Source: Pelomyxa schiedti
Taxonomy: Eukaryota > Evosea > Pelobiontida > Pelomyxidae
DNA: 48,727 nt
NCBI GenBank assembly: GCA_020536535.1
Contig: JAHLWZ010000915.1
Coordinates: forward strand, 1-48,727
Direction of reading: 5' to 3'
Position 1 is the first letter of the stretch. Each line of letters opens with the position of its first letter. The notes under the pieces were generated by a model. The model saw only the letters and a list, made by a program, of their open reading frames with translations. It was not told where the DNA came from and searched no databases. Both the position numbers and the translations under genes were made by a program. Shown piece by piece: positions 36,181 to 47,321 of this stretch.

Positions 36181-37476
36181 TTAGGATGATGAGCGTGCTG
36201 GTCTGCTGAGAAATTCACGGGAAAATTGCACGAGGACTGAAAGGGATGGCAGGTCTGGGTGCTCAACAAACGGATTGGATCCGGATTCCTCACAGGCACA
36301 CAGTACGGGGTCAATTGGAATTTTGCCAATGAATGGAATGTGGCACTCCTCAGAAAGAAGGCGCCCACCCTCGGACGAAAATATGTTGGTTGTGGTCTGT
36401 GCAAGACCGTGAGAATGCGTGAAAGATAAGAAGAAAAGGAACTCATTACCGAGCAATGCGGGCAGACATACCCGCTCATGTTTTCTACTAGTCCTAGGAT
36501 TGGAAGGCCGATTTTGTTGCAGAATGAAATTTCTTTTCTTACATCATTCACAGAGACAATCTGTGATGTGGAAGGTAGAAGTAATTTACTAAGGCAGAAA
36601 GTTATGGGATGAGGGAAGTACCTGTGGCGTAGTTACTAAAACGGCACCGTCTGGGTGGTACTCATGCAGAAATTCGCAAATGGAAATGTGTTCATCAGAA
36701 GTGCCTGGTGGTGTATCTATAATCATGACATCCAGTGGGCCCCAGCAGACATCCTCCAAAAATGACTTTATTGCCGCTACAAGTAAGTGTTACTATGGCT
36801 CAACTCTAATCCAAATATATTCTTACAACAGTGTAAAAAAGCAGGTTTTGTGCACGAAAAAGGAGAGGAATAGACATACCGTTTTTGCGGGGTCCTCTCC
36901 ATATTACAGGGGCATTAGCTTCCTCAGTCAAGAACGCCATCGACACAACAGATAGCATGTGCTCGTCATCAGCAAACACCGGCACCCACCTGCATGCAGT
37001 CTTAGTCAAAAAAGTCGAAATGATTCCCAAACAGAGGAGTGACGATCAATGAATGTTAAGGTGTCAAGTGCCAAAGAAAGTGTCGAAAGTGCAGAAATTC
37101 CAAGTGTCACAATTTCATTCAATGATTTTGATAGCATGACATACCCCTTTGAGGACGTAAGGACTGACTTGTCGGCAACACCCATAATTCTGGGCACACT
37201 AGGGCCGCATAGATCGATGTCCAGCACGCCTACCCTGGCGCCGGCCTTGCGGAAGCAAAAAGCTAACTGACAAGCTATCGTGCTTTTGCCCACGCCACCC
37301 TTGCCTGACAGCACCAGCACGATGTGCTTCACTTTGGAAATTCCGCACTCGGAAAGCTGCACGGAGGCAGCGGTTTCGGTGCCGGGGGCCGGAGGTGCGA
37401 CGGGATTGTGGGACGCCTCGGTGGATGCGGGCGTGGACGTGGGGGGTTGTTGGTCGGACATTACGGCGTCAGTCAT
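36181..37476 (-). CDS. NUBP2: NUBP2/Cfd1, cytosolic Fe-S cluster assembly ATPase
   Basis: A P-loop scaffold protein that assembles [4Fe-4S] clusters in the cytosol with NUBP1/Nbp35. Exon 1 starts [20 protein letters not shown] at 37476; an in-frame MSDQ four codons on could also serve. It holds [20 protein letters not shown] (Walker A with the deviant GKGGVGKS), then [18 protein letters not shown]. Later exons give [48 protein letters not shown] and [17 protein letters not shown]. The CPHC is the bridging cluster-binding motif. The N-terminal four-Cys cluster of NUBP1 is absent, so it is NUBP2. The end ([20 protein letters not shown]) is normal. Six or so exons, with introns of about 50 nt. 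Confidence 0.9.
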
Positions 37477-37678
37477 CGATGTATTGCTTACTAGAAGAGA
37501 GCGTGGTTCTAACTTTCTCGGCCATTTCTAATCAGGGACTCTCCATCACATTGGCCAGAGTGGATGTGGCACTAAGGTGCAATTGGTGATGGCCGATCTT
37601 GGGGTTGACAGCGAATTTCGCCAAGATCGGGGGCGAATCAACTCGGAAAAAAGGAACAATAAAAAAATTCACGAAGTA

Positions 37679-38978
37679 ATGGACACAGCATATCGCCCGT
37701 CATCGGTGTGTATCAACTAACGCTCCCATAATCGAAATTGATTAACTTATGTGGTAGACATTTGATCCCGTCCCGCGTCCCTCAAATGACCTGGAAGCAG
37801 TATGCTTTACAATTTATATCATATTTCAAACCAAATGCACCAAAAAAAAAACCCTTACAAATTGTTGGCATAGTGGAAGGCTTCATTGGGAGAAAGATTT
37901 TCTGGAGTAGAGAAAAGGTTGATTGCTATGGAAAGGAGCGTTCAAATGATCTCATTGGCAGTGCAATCACTCCCACCACCGTATTTCCCTACTTCGAGAA
38001 TTTGAATTTGTAGTAGTATTTAATATTAAAATAACTTAGTTTTTGACTGGCACTAATGGTTTCACTTTCGAATAAGACCAACCTACCAACAACAACAGTT
38101 ATCAGCTCAGGTAGCAACCTCAGCTGTACAACCTCCTGGTCCTCAGTCCACACAGCCAGGACCAAGGCAGTACCCAAGCATACTGCCTCCAAGCTTTGAA
38201 AAACTGTCAACCCCCTCACCAGATACTTCCCAGGACGCGGTAAAATGGCACCTGCCTTTCATGTTGATAATTAATTACCTACTAGACTCTTGCCAAAGCA
38301 CTACAGGAAGAAGAAAATCGGAAGCCCCGCTCTTCCAAGTCTTCCAACCACTCAAAATCTAGTCGTACGTCAAAATCATCACATAGACATGCTGCTCCAT
38401 CAGCCCAAGTTGTAAACAATCAGGAATTGGTAGCACTTCACCTAAGAGTCCAAAGATTTCTTATCTTTATTTTGCAGCTATGCGGCATGTGTGGGGCAAA
38501 ATGCACTGCTGCAAACATTCAACAGCACATGGCAATTCACACCAGAAATCCCAATACCCTTGTAAAAGTATATGCAAAACCTGAAGGTAAATTGCCAAAC
38601 AAGTATCACTCTAATACCGTTTAGATGCCGTACCTCGGCCAGCTCCTGGATTTTATGCTTCCTTCTTCGGAGGTAACTATTTCAGTTTCTCAAACCATGA
38701 ATACAAAATTACTAAATTCTCCAAAAGGAGCCGCAGACAGCCAAGTGTTTTCGCAACCAATTCAACCGCCACAACCACTACCACAACAACCCCAACAACC
38801 CCTCTCCCAATCACAACCACCTGTTCAAATCCAACTCCCCAGTACTACATATCCTCCTTCCATGTACCCCCCTCTCTACACTCTGTATGTACCTTCTTCC
38901 CATAATCCTTTACTCACACTCTGTCGCAGACCACCTTATACACCAGCCCCACCTCCGGCCTACACTCAGCACCCTTGA
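37679..38978 (+). CDS. Small Q/P-rich protein with a C2H2-like zinc finger
   Basis: No named family. A model with matching phases runs: MDTAYRPSS, then TFDPVPRPSNDLEA, then WKASLGERFSGVEKRLIAME with SVQMISLAVQSLPPP (a helical, coiled-coil-like piece). A QQQQLSAQVATSAVQPPGPQ and SILPPSFEKLS linker follows, then LAKALQEEENRKPRSSKSSN and other Ser/Lys-rich sequence. A compact zinc finger, LCGMCGAKCTAANIQQHMAI plus HTRNPN, comes next, then AVPRPAPGFYASFFGG. The tail is proline/glutamine-rich (QPIQPPQPLPQQPQQPLSQS) and ends PPAYTQHP, stop TGA 38976-38978. About eight exons. A C-x2-C-x(10)-H-x(4)-H layout suggests nucleic-acid or protein binding. The gene lies between NUBP2 (divergent) and the Mei2-like gene, which starts about 210 bp downstream. 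Confidence 0.6.
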
Positions 38979-39189
38979 GTCTGTCACCGAAACTGTAAAA
39001 TTCTGATAGGGACATTCTCGGAACCACAAAAATGATCAGATCTGAAAGGATTGATGGCCTTGAGGAAAACCGAAAAAATACAACACGCCCGAAGCAAACG
39101 GGAAAAACACAACCGAAAACAACACAAGAAGAAAATACAAACAACAAGAAAGGGGAAAAAAATTTTGGGGGTTGTTGGGGGAGTTGGAA

Positions 39190-42100
39190 ATGTTGTGGAC
39201 ATCAAGCGCGGGCGGAAACACAACAACAAACAGCCAATGGACCAATTGGAAACAAACCCCCCAGCCTCAGCGCCCTGCAGCCAACGGCTCCCATAATCCG
39301 ATCCACGACGCCATCAACCCTCACAACTACTTCACCGCACGCACCATCGAAGATCCCTCAAATACCAACAGTACTACCAACACCACCACCAACAACAATA
39401 TTAATAGAGGGGTTGATGTGGCCGAGTTTGTGCCTAGGCGAAATTCTGCGCCCCCGGCGCCGATCTTCTTGGAACAACACGCGGCCTTCAATCCATTGAG
39501 CCCGGCATTCCACTGTGTGAGGGAGTGTAACGGAAACAATGGAACCGGTGATGCATTTGACCACGAAAAACAGGCTCAGAATGAGCAGCTGCAAGCACAG
39601 CAGTCGCAGTCGCAGTCACAGTTGCAAGCTGCTCTCATGTTGATAAATTCCCATAAGCAACAACAACCTGGAGCGGTATCTCCGCCGTTGGATTCTGCAA
39701 AAAATTCTGCACTTACTGGGTCGGCTCAATACCAGTTTGTTCCGCGAACAAGGAACACTCACAGCTATGTACAACCATTTTTGACACCAACACATACCTC
39801 TTCGTTTCCACAAGCGGACTCTGATGCGGATGCTGACGATGATGCAAATGCCACAAGCAACACAATTTCACCTTCTCCGCCTCTGCATAGATGGCATCCT
39901 CTTCCGCACAATTCTGTCCCTTTGCAACGTGTTCGTTCCGTTTCCCTTTCTCCTGCTTGCTCCTTTTTGAGCCCTCTATCAAATGGTTCACATCCTGGTG
40001 CCTTTATGCACCCCGCACTCTCAACACCAAATATATCCACTACACCTCCAACTATCTCCCCTTTACTACACACCAGTAGTTCCCCTAATGGTTTGCATTC
40101 CCCAGGCTCTCCCAAGTCCGCTCACGCTTCTCGTTCGAATTCTCCTACTATTACTCCCCTTACACCTCTTACGCCTCCCTTTAATCCTTTGCAGCTGAGA
40201 TCTACGGCCTCCCCCCCACTTTCCCCACACAGCAATGGGGCCTCTTCGCCAACTTCTCCCACTTCACCACATCATTCTCGACGCCTGTCAGGGTTGTCTT
40301 CATCTATTCCCAACTTGTTGACACTACCGGAGCTAATCAATTTTGCCTCAACCATGCCTTCGGAAAAACTTTGTGCATTGCACTTGTCCCCGCCACCCCC
40401 TCCTCCTGATAAGAGTCCACAAAGTGGACTGTGCGAAACGCCAATAAATAGCCTTCCGCAGCCAACAGGTGCTAGTCAATCAGAACAACCATCACCCAGT
40501 ACAAGCCAGTCAACTTCTGAAAGATCAACTACATCATGGTTGCCGAAGACAACTTCTCATTTAGCACATCTTCAATCCCCTATGGGTGCCTCACTCGCTC
40601 CCGCCGTTCACAGTCTGCTGGGTAAATACAGAAATCCTGCAATGACCGCTGTAGCACAACCTGAGGCACCATCTCTGCCCATTACCCGTAAGGAAGAAAC
40701 AGCACTAGAGGCACTGCCGCCAACGCTACCGGCGAATGCTCCATTGCCTCCTGGTTCTCTCCAGAGGTCAGTGCCACTAACTCCATTTCCACCACCTCTA
40801 CCCCAGGCGGGAACCACTCCACCAGGTCTTCATACTGGCTCACCCCCACCAGAATCTCTTTTAGCCAATGTTCTATCCCAAGTCCCACCCCCCCTGTCTG
40901 AGTCTGTTTCCCCACCGAGTGACCACGTTCATACAGAGTAATTTCATCCCAAAATTGAGATTATGGGGCTGACTTTATCTCCTTCCCCCCTTTTTTGTAT
41001 GCTCTTCGCAATAAGCAGGAATTCATATGTTTGTACTCTTACAGTTAAAATATTTTGGAGTATTTACTTCCTCTTAGGATCGGTCTCCAATGGAGCAATT
41101 CTTGTTAGGTTCTCCCACACACCTCGTTTTCAAAGCTTTACGTTTGTTTTTTTTTTCCCCCAGAGAGCAATAACAAACCAACGGAAGTCGATAATAAAAT
41201 TGCCGAAGTATCTTCACTTCTTGAGTCAAATCTTACCCTTAACACTGGTAATTTTATTCTTTTTGTTGCCAAATTTGGAACGTTCTTAATTAGGATGTGA
41301 GTTTACACCTTTTCCAGTTCCTAGTGATCCCCCATCAGCATCAAATTCCCCATTAATTCCGCCAAAGCTACCGCAATCTTTCATCTCCCGCAACTCACCA
41401 GACTTAGAAGACAACCCACAACGCACCAGAAGCCTATCGCTGTGTTCTTCCGATTCCTCTCTATTTCTTCATCCATATCAGTTTTCCAATGTCAATCCCG
41501 CCCTTGAAGTAGCGCTCCAACAACTTCCAATCCCTATGCCTACACCCGGAATCAGTCAGTCCGACATGCAACAAGCGTCTCCCCATCGATTAACACAGAG
41601 AACAGTATCCGTTCCCTCTAGACTGTATGCCATGCAGGTTTGTGAAATTTCCTCTCTCAATAAATTGTTAACATGGGACTCCAGACAGAAAAAGTGCAAT
41701 TTACTCCAGGGTACCTGCAAACCTCAGTGTACTCACCTGATGCACCTGAATACACCATCCCAACAGAGCCCAATGTACTTCGGGTTTTGGCAAATTCAAA
41801 TTTCACTTGTGAATACAGGGTGATCCGTTAGGATACATACCATGTTCTTCTCCGAACTATTTGCAAGACTACAGGCACATTCGCCCAATGGCATGCAGTT
41901 TCCTTTTGTTTTGTTGCATAACCTGCTTGCAGTGTACCCAATTTCCTGTGGATGTTGACACTTTAATGGCCAGACAGCGGTTCGCCATACACATTGATGA
42001 TGAAGAGCACACCAATGACTCTAGAACAACCCTTATGATCAAGAATATCCCTAATAAATACTCCCAAAGGATGCTACTTGATGAAATTGATGCAGGCCAT

Positions 42101-42508
42101 GCCGGTTCCTACGACTTCTTCTATCTTCCTATAGATTTCAAGGTTCTATCTACTTTCATTTTAAACAAGCTGCACTTACCTGGAATTTACGTTTTTTTTT
42201 TCCTCCAGAATAAATGTAATGTTGGCTATGCATTTATCAATATGATCAGCACAGACAGAATCCCAGCATTCTACTGGGACTTCAACAACAAGCGCTGGTC
42301 ACGCTTCAACTCTGAAAAGATATGCGAGATAACCTATGCCCGCATTCAGGGACTTGTTCAACTTGTGGATCACTTCAAGAGTTCCAGTCTCTTGGCTGAA
42401 GAGGAAAAAGTTCGACCCGTTATGTTGCTCAACAATGAACTTCAACCATTCCCTGTTGGAGTCTCCTTGAGAGTTATGAGGGGTCATAGGGATGTCATTG
42501 TAACGTGA
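39190..42508 (+). CDS. Mei2-like RNA-binding protein
   Basis: An RNA-binding protein with the Mei2-type C-terminal RRM, a group linked to meiosis and differentiation in fission yeast and plants. The first long exon, from about 39190, is Ser/Pro/Thr/Gln-rich and low in complexity (for example TPPTISPLLHTSSSPNGLHS and SGLSSSIPNLLTLPELINFA). Further short exons give SNNKPTEVDNKIAEVSSLLE, RTRSLSLCSSDSSLFLHPYQ and CEYRGDPLGYIPCSS. The RRM starts at about 42020: RTTLMIKNIPNKYSQRMLLD, then [20 protein letters not shown] across an intron, FINMIS and RFNSEKICEITYARIQG, HFKSSSLLAEEEK. Such agreement with Mei2 RRM3 is near-diagnostic. No N-terminal RRMs are found. I place the start at 39190 because the sequence before it is A-rich, but an upstream ATG at 39032 in another frame is possible. 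Stop TGA at 42506-42508. Confidence 0.85.
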
Positions 42509-42692
42509 GTTTCCCCTTTCCAACTAAGTCTCGAATACTTTTCTAACAGTAAACACAGAAGCAAATTGCCATACTTAGTGTAAGTAAGGGGTGGTGTGAA
42601 ATTTTGTTTTTTGGAATTATTCACCCACTCAAAGTAATACTAAATAAAATCTGTTTTTGTGTTTGATCTTTTCAATCTGTCACCACAATAAG

Positions 42693-44029
42693 TTATTGCA
42701 GAAGTGGCAATAAGTAGAGCTCGAAAGCAGTCCTATTGTGTAGCCAGCCTGAATGGGTTACACCATCCACTGCGGTTCTGCTGAGTCTGCCAGCAAGGTC
42801 CATGGTTTGAAGACCAAATGTATCGGCTGTGTAGTACTTCTGGACTGTCATAGATTCGCGGTTCTCGTCTTCATCAAAGAAATCAAAGAGGCTTGTGTAC
42901 CATGGCACAATGTATCCGTCTGGAAATTGATAAGGAAACTGAGTTTGCTTAATGGGAACGCACCTGCAGAGGAACCAAATAAATTAAGGTGGTTCACCTT
43001 AATGAAATTTGTCTTGTACGCTAGCAAATCAGAAACTGGTAGTTAATAGAACTTTCTACCTTCAGTATAGTTGTCAGCACGCTCGTTGTTAAGATAAGGT
43101 AGAAATTCATTGTTTGCCATGTAACGGGAGTAGTTTGGAGTCCTCCAAGAATTTGCAATACTATTTTGCGAACAATGAGCAAGGACTCGAATACTTTCGA
43201 GGGGAAACAACCTGTAGTCATCTTGCATGATGGCTGTATACAATAAATCAGTAACAATTTCGTCAGTAACGTTCTCATATTCCCAATCAGCAAGTCCATA
43301 ACTTTGAGGGGTCAGTGGTGAAAACGCAAAAGGAAAGACTCACAGTCCTCCCTAATTGGAATAAGGAACAAGAGGAATAGCTAGAAATAAAAAGGCAAAC
43401 CTGTAAACCGGCAAGACTCAGGTATTGATCGACATGGAGGTCACTCATTAGCTCCAAAATACACCTTGTTAGCAAGCCCCCTGTGCAAATGAGTTCCAAG
43501 CTTATCTGTTCCTTTTAAACTACCTTGGGAGTGACCTACCAAGTGATAACCTTGCTCAAATGCACTATCACTGGCAATTGTCTGTTCAATTATAGCCGCC
43601 AAGTCGTCGACTTGTGTCCAGAGTGGCTAAATGGAAATCAACCCAAAAGAGAAGGTGGTACACACGAACTTACTTTTCCCGATTCGACAGAATTGTCTAC
43701 GTTGAGTGGAACTACAATCTGGCCTGGCACAATTAAATAAGTATAACTAAATTGATCCGCGACAAGAACTCCACGCACGAGCAGGCAGGGCAATTACAAT
43801 GCCAAACAAAAAAAAAATGTCAAACGGCCGAGAGAGAAAGAGACATGGGGAATCTAGACTCACCAGGGTGATCTTCAGCGAGCCAGGAAACCCAGTCGTT
43901 CCAATCTGTGTAACTGCCTTTCCCTGGTTTCATCGAGTAGCCGTGCATCATCATGACGGGCTTGTATCCCGCTGCACACCATCCCATAATAACAACGGTC
44001 GCGACCACAACCGCCAGCCTTGCCGCCAT
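42693..44029 (-). CDS. Palmitoyl-protein thioesterase (PPT2-like)
   Basis: A lysosomal alpha/beta-hydrolase that cleaves thioesters such as palmitoyl groups. The start, MAARLAVVVATVVIMGWCAA, is a signal peptide, followed by GYKPVMMMHGYSMKPG (oxyanion-hole strand) and WNDWVSWLAEDHPG. The nucleophile elbow is GYHLVGHSQG plus GLLTRCILELMSDL, the Ser being in GHSQG. Later parts, GPQSYGLADWEYEN and FLPYLNNERADNYTEG, belong to the PPT fold. The last exons give IVPWYTSLFDFFDEDENRES then KYYTADTFGLQTMDLAGRLS and GVTHSGWLHNRTAF, holding the catalytic His (HSGW). The SLFDFFDENE and GVxHxxW layout is closer to PPT2 than to PPT1. Ends YLLPLLQ at 42693. About seven exons. It starts 249 bp from the PHD/FHA gene on the other strand, and its stop is 184 bp from the Mei2-like stop. 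Confidence 0.88.
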
Positions 44030-44278
44030 CGACCGCGTGAAATGTAGTTGATTTTATTTTGCGGTGGTACTGGGCGGCCGGTTTCTTATTGGGACGAGAA
44101 GATAGAGAGTCCAACAAAGACTTCGGTGTCAAATGCAAATCCTTGATATTGTGCAAAGCACGCCCATCCGGCACATCGCTGATTTCTGAGTCTCTGATCT
44201 CTGATAAGAAATGGAGTTTAGAACCGATCTGTTAGCTGCACAAAGCCATCGGAGAACCTGATCGTCGACATTGGGACA

Positions 44279-45673
44279 ATGACGGGGGAGCCAGAACCAC
44301 TGAGAAATGTGAGAGTGTATTACACCAATTGCCGGCATTGCGACTAAGGGAAATAAATAAAGATATGTCAGTTGTGCAACACAGCGGGCACAGGGGACAC
44401 AGTCACGTGTGAACTTTGCACCAAGATCTACCATTGGTCTTGCCTAGATCCTCCGCTTACGTCAAAGCCAGACCATTTCTCCTGCCCCTACCACGTTACT
44501 GCGGAAAATGTGTGCCAAGTAACCCCCCTTTTCCCTGCTTACATTTCTTATCTAATGAGGGATTGTCAAAGGAATCCGTGTCAGAGAGGGGGGCGAAGAG
44601 GCCAAGATTTTGTGACCAGCAGACGGCATTTCCCTCTTTCCTCCCCCTTGCCTTTTTAACGCCGATAATTGAAGGCCTCGTTGCGATGGTTTCGAGATGA
44701 AAACGTCCCAATTCAACAAAGTACATTAATATCCATGTCCAGCATCTTCAACCAATTTGTTTCCTGGCAAGAACTTAATCAAGTTGCGAAATGAATGTCT
44801 GACACTCTACTCACGGTCATTCACTTAAAGGCAAACTCTATAATGACTCAGATACGACCCAGCCTATCCCCACAGCAAAGAAGAGCAGTTCTTAAATCAC
44901 AGAAAGCTCATGCAGCAGAATCCCTTCAAGAGACAAGTTCGCACCCTTTTGTGAAATCACACCTAATACCTCTTCAGTTCCCACGGCATATTCCGCCATG
45001 ACAATAGAACAAATTGTTTTGTCCAATGAACGAAGAGCAGCGCGGAAAAAAGCTGGCCTTTCCAAAAGGCGAAAGTAACGTCTGTATTATGGCTTAATCT
45101 CAATAACACAACTGTAGTGCTCACCCTGGATTACCGCCTCAAAAAGGTGAAATAATTCCCTCAACCAAATGTGAACAATAACACCATTTTATTTAGATAC
45201 AACAGAATCTTGGCCCCAGTTTGTACTCATGGGTAAATAGTTATTTGTTCAGATTACCGTTGACGCAGGAAACAGATGGAACATCACTTTTCTTAAGGAA
45301 AATGCCTGTGATATTAGGCCGCTCTGACAAGAACAATCAACCTGATGTAGATTTTGGAGCTTTGGCCCGCAAGACCCCGGGAGCACGACCTAATTTAGTC
45401 AGCCACCACCATGCTACATTGACACAAACTTCCCTTCTTGGGAGTGACGGCAGTGTCAGTGAAACAGCCCCACCTGTCACTACTGTTATCAAAGAGGGGG
45501 ATCCATTTGTGTTAGCTGTTCATGGCCGAAACGGTGCCTCTCTGAATGGCGAGAAGCTGAGACCAGGAGAAGCCGCAGTGCAGATGAGAAGTGGTGACAT
45601 TTTGAACATAGGAGGCGTTTCGGTTACGTTTATAGTGCCTTCAATAATACACCAAGCACCCAAATTGCCATAA
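44279..45673 (+). CDS. PHD-finger and FHA-domain protein
   Basis: A predicted chromatin reader. The tiny first exon encodes MTGEPEPLRN (ATG 44279). After an intron comes a PHD finger: ICQLCNTAGTGDTVTCELC, TKIYHWSCLDPPLT and FSCPYH, with the Cys4-His-Cys3 order intact. A middle part follows: TQIRPSLSPQQRRAVLKSQK, MTIEQIVLSNERRAARKKAG, then basic LSKRRK, which could be a nuclear signal. The C-terminus is a forkhead-associated domain: PVILGRSDKNNQPDVDFGAL (the GRS core), LVSHHHATLTQ (SxxH), and HGRNGASLNGEKLRPGEA (the NG loop), ending SIIHQAPKLP with TAA at 45671-45673. FHA binds phosphothreonine and PHD binds histone tails, so recruitment of a modifier to chromatin is a fair guess. Stops of this gene and the LRR gene are 46 bp apart. 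Confidence 0.85.
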
Positions 45674-45719
45674 CATAAGCCAAAAAAAAATTTGCAAGGA
45701 AAAAGCCTTTTCTTTGTTT

Positions 45720-47017
45720 TCAAATAATGAAATGGATGTGATTCTGGGCACTTAGCTCAGAGTAGTCCATAAACAGTGCTGGACAATGCGATATGTCAAC
45801 TTCTGTCAATTCAGGGCAGCCTCTGAGAACTGCTTGAACAGCTTCGTCATCAACACCAGTGCCACCCAAGTCAAGGTGCTCAAGGTGTGGGAAACTGAAG
45901 TTCCAGTGTTTAAGGCCAGGGTGACTGGTTGGTGTGTAAGAAAATCAATTGATGAATGAATCAAGTGAGGGGACTCACTCTCGCAAGCTCAATACTTGCA
46001 GAGACGGGCAGGAATTTTGCAGTGAGTTGAGCTGCCGGTATAAAATGCGTGGCTGAAGGCCCCGGAAACGCAGATGTACAAGAGAAGGACAAGTGATTAC
46101 GGGGTTGAAAGTTTCACTTGGGGCACCGATATCCAAGTATGTGAGAGTGGAACTGCAAATTGTGGGACGCATGAGGTGTGATCCGTTGAGAAGAGTGAGC
46201 TGTGTAAAAGAGTGGCTGGAATTAACTCGACTACTTGGTTGTTCCTCACTGTCCTGTTCAGAGAATATAAAATAGAGGGATGAGCGAGAAGAATGGCAAT
46301 GAATGGTATAGGGGCACACGTAGTGAGAAGACCTCGAATGCCTTTTTTTTGGTGCGTTGGCAGTCTGCGAACGCCTCGGGGTAGTGGTCATCCCTCCACA
46401 AAGCAAGCGGTTCACGTCTGAGTCATACAGCCAGTGCACAGATGCATAGCAACTCATGCATAGGTGCTCAATGCACCCTGAGGCCAGCAAAGAATTCACT
46501 GCACTCGAACTGAGAGTATTCTGCCTATTTTATTATGTCTGTGTGACACCTTATAATAAGTGTTTGTGAAAAAAATGCACACAGAATCAATCGCAACCCA
46601 ACATTTTAACAACAAAATAGAGCCTCCCCCAATAAATTACAAGAACAAGTACGAAAAAAAAAGACCCACCAACCTGTCCATCTCCAGGAGCAACTCCTGC
46701 ACCAAGTTGGCCGGCAGTGACCTCCACGACCTCCTGAAGTCCGACGCGAAGCCCCTCGCCAACGTGGTCAGGCACATGCCCGCCAATGTAGGTATCTCCG
46801 TCGTCGTACACCCGTCCGACAACAGCGCTGGGCCGCCGCCGCCCCTCCGCCCCTTCTTCCGCCTGGCGCTGCCGCAGGCATTATTATTGGCAGTAGATGC
46901 GCGGCGTGGCGGCGGTGTTTCTTGTTCTTCTTCGTCTTGTTCTGTGTCCAAGTCGGCCAACGCGGCCAGGATCGCCTCGTCGTCTAGGTCGTCGTTTAAC
47001 TCCTCCCTACCCTTCAT
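45720..47017 (-). CDS. Leucine-rich-repeat protein, possible F-box-like N-terminus
   Basis: A protein of the ribonuclease-inhibitor-like LRR kind. Start ATG 47017, MKGREELNDDLDDEAILAAL; the first 70 residues are acidic then basic (GSARRKKGRRGGGG). WRSLPANLVQELLLEMD looks like the first helix of an F-box, but the fit is weak. After an intron comes VNSLLASGCIEHLCMSCYAS, then LRR strands: STLTYLDIGAPSETFNPV, CPSLVHLRFRGLQ, NSCPSLQVLSLRE, PHLEHLDLGGTGVDDEAVQA and CPELTEVDISHCPALF. The Cys-x-x-L pattern matches the cysteine-containing LRRs of Rad7/FBXL type proteins. Few introns. The end is SAQNHIHFII, stop at 45720. The role is not shown; an SCF substrate receptor or Rad7-like factor are the natural hypotheses. 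Confidence 0.7.
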
Positions 47018-47321
47018 CTTGTTTTCGCGTTTAGCCTAAAAAATGATGGAGTGGCTTGTCTGAAACATTGACAGGCCTTGCATCTAGATGGATCTTCAGG
47101 TTTTTTTTGTTTTGTTTTCTCATCTCTGTTTCCACCCAAAACCGTACAGCATGGTAGTCATTTGTTGGCTTGTGGAAGGGGGGCTCAAATATTTGAGAAC
47201 TTCTATCCCAGTTCCAACAAGTCTTCCCTTCTCATTTTGAACGAGGAACTGTTATTGACATTCCAGTGTTCTTCTGTGCTTGGGTATGTGTCTTTAAAAA
47301 GCACCAAGACAGTAACAAGTT
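47018..47321. other. Gap between CDC123 stop and LRR gene start
   Basis: 304 bp with no gene. Both neighbours run leftward, so it holds the 3' UTR of the CDC123-like gene on the right and the promoter of the LRR gene on the left. The plus-strand frame that crosses it has no recognisable features. Nothing else is seen. Confidence 0.5.
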
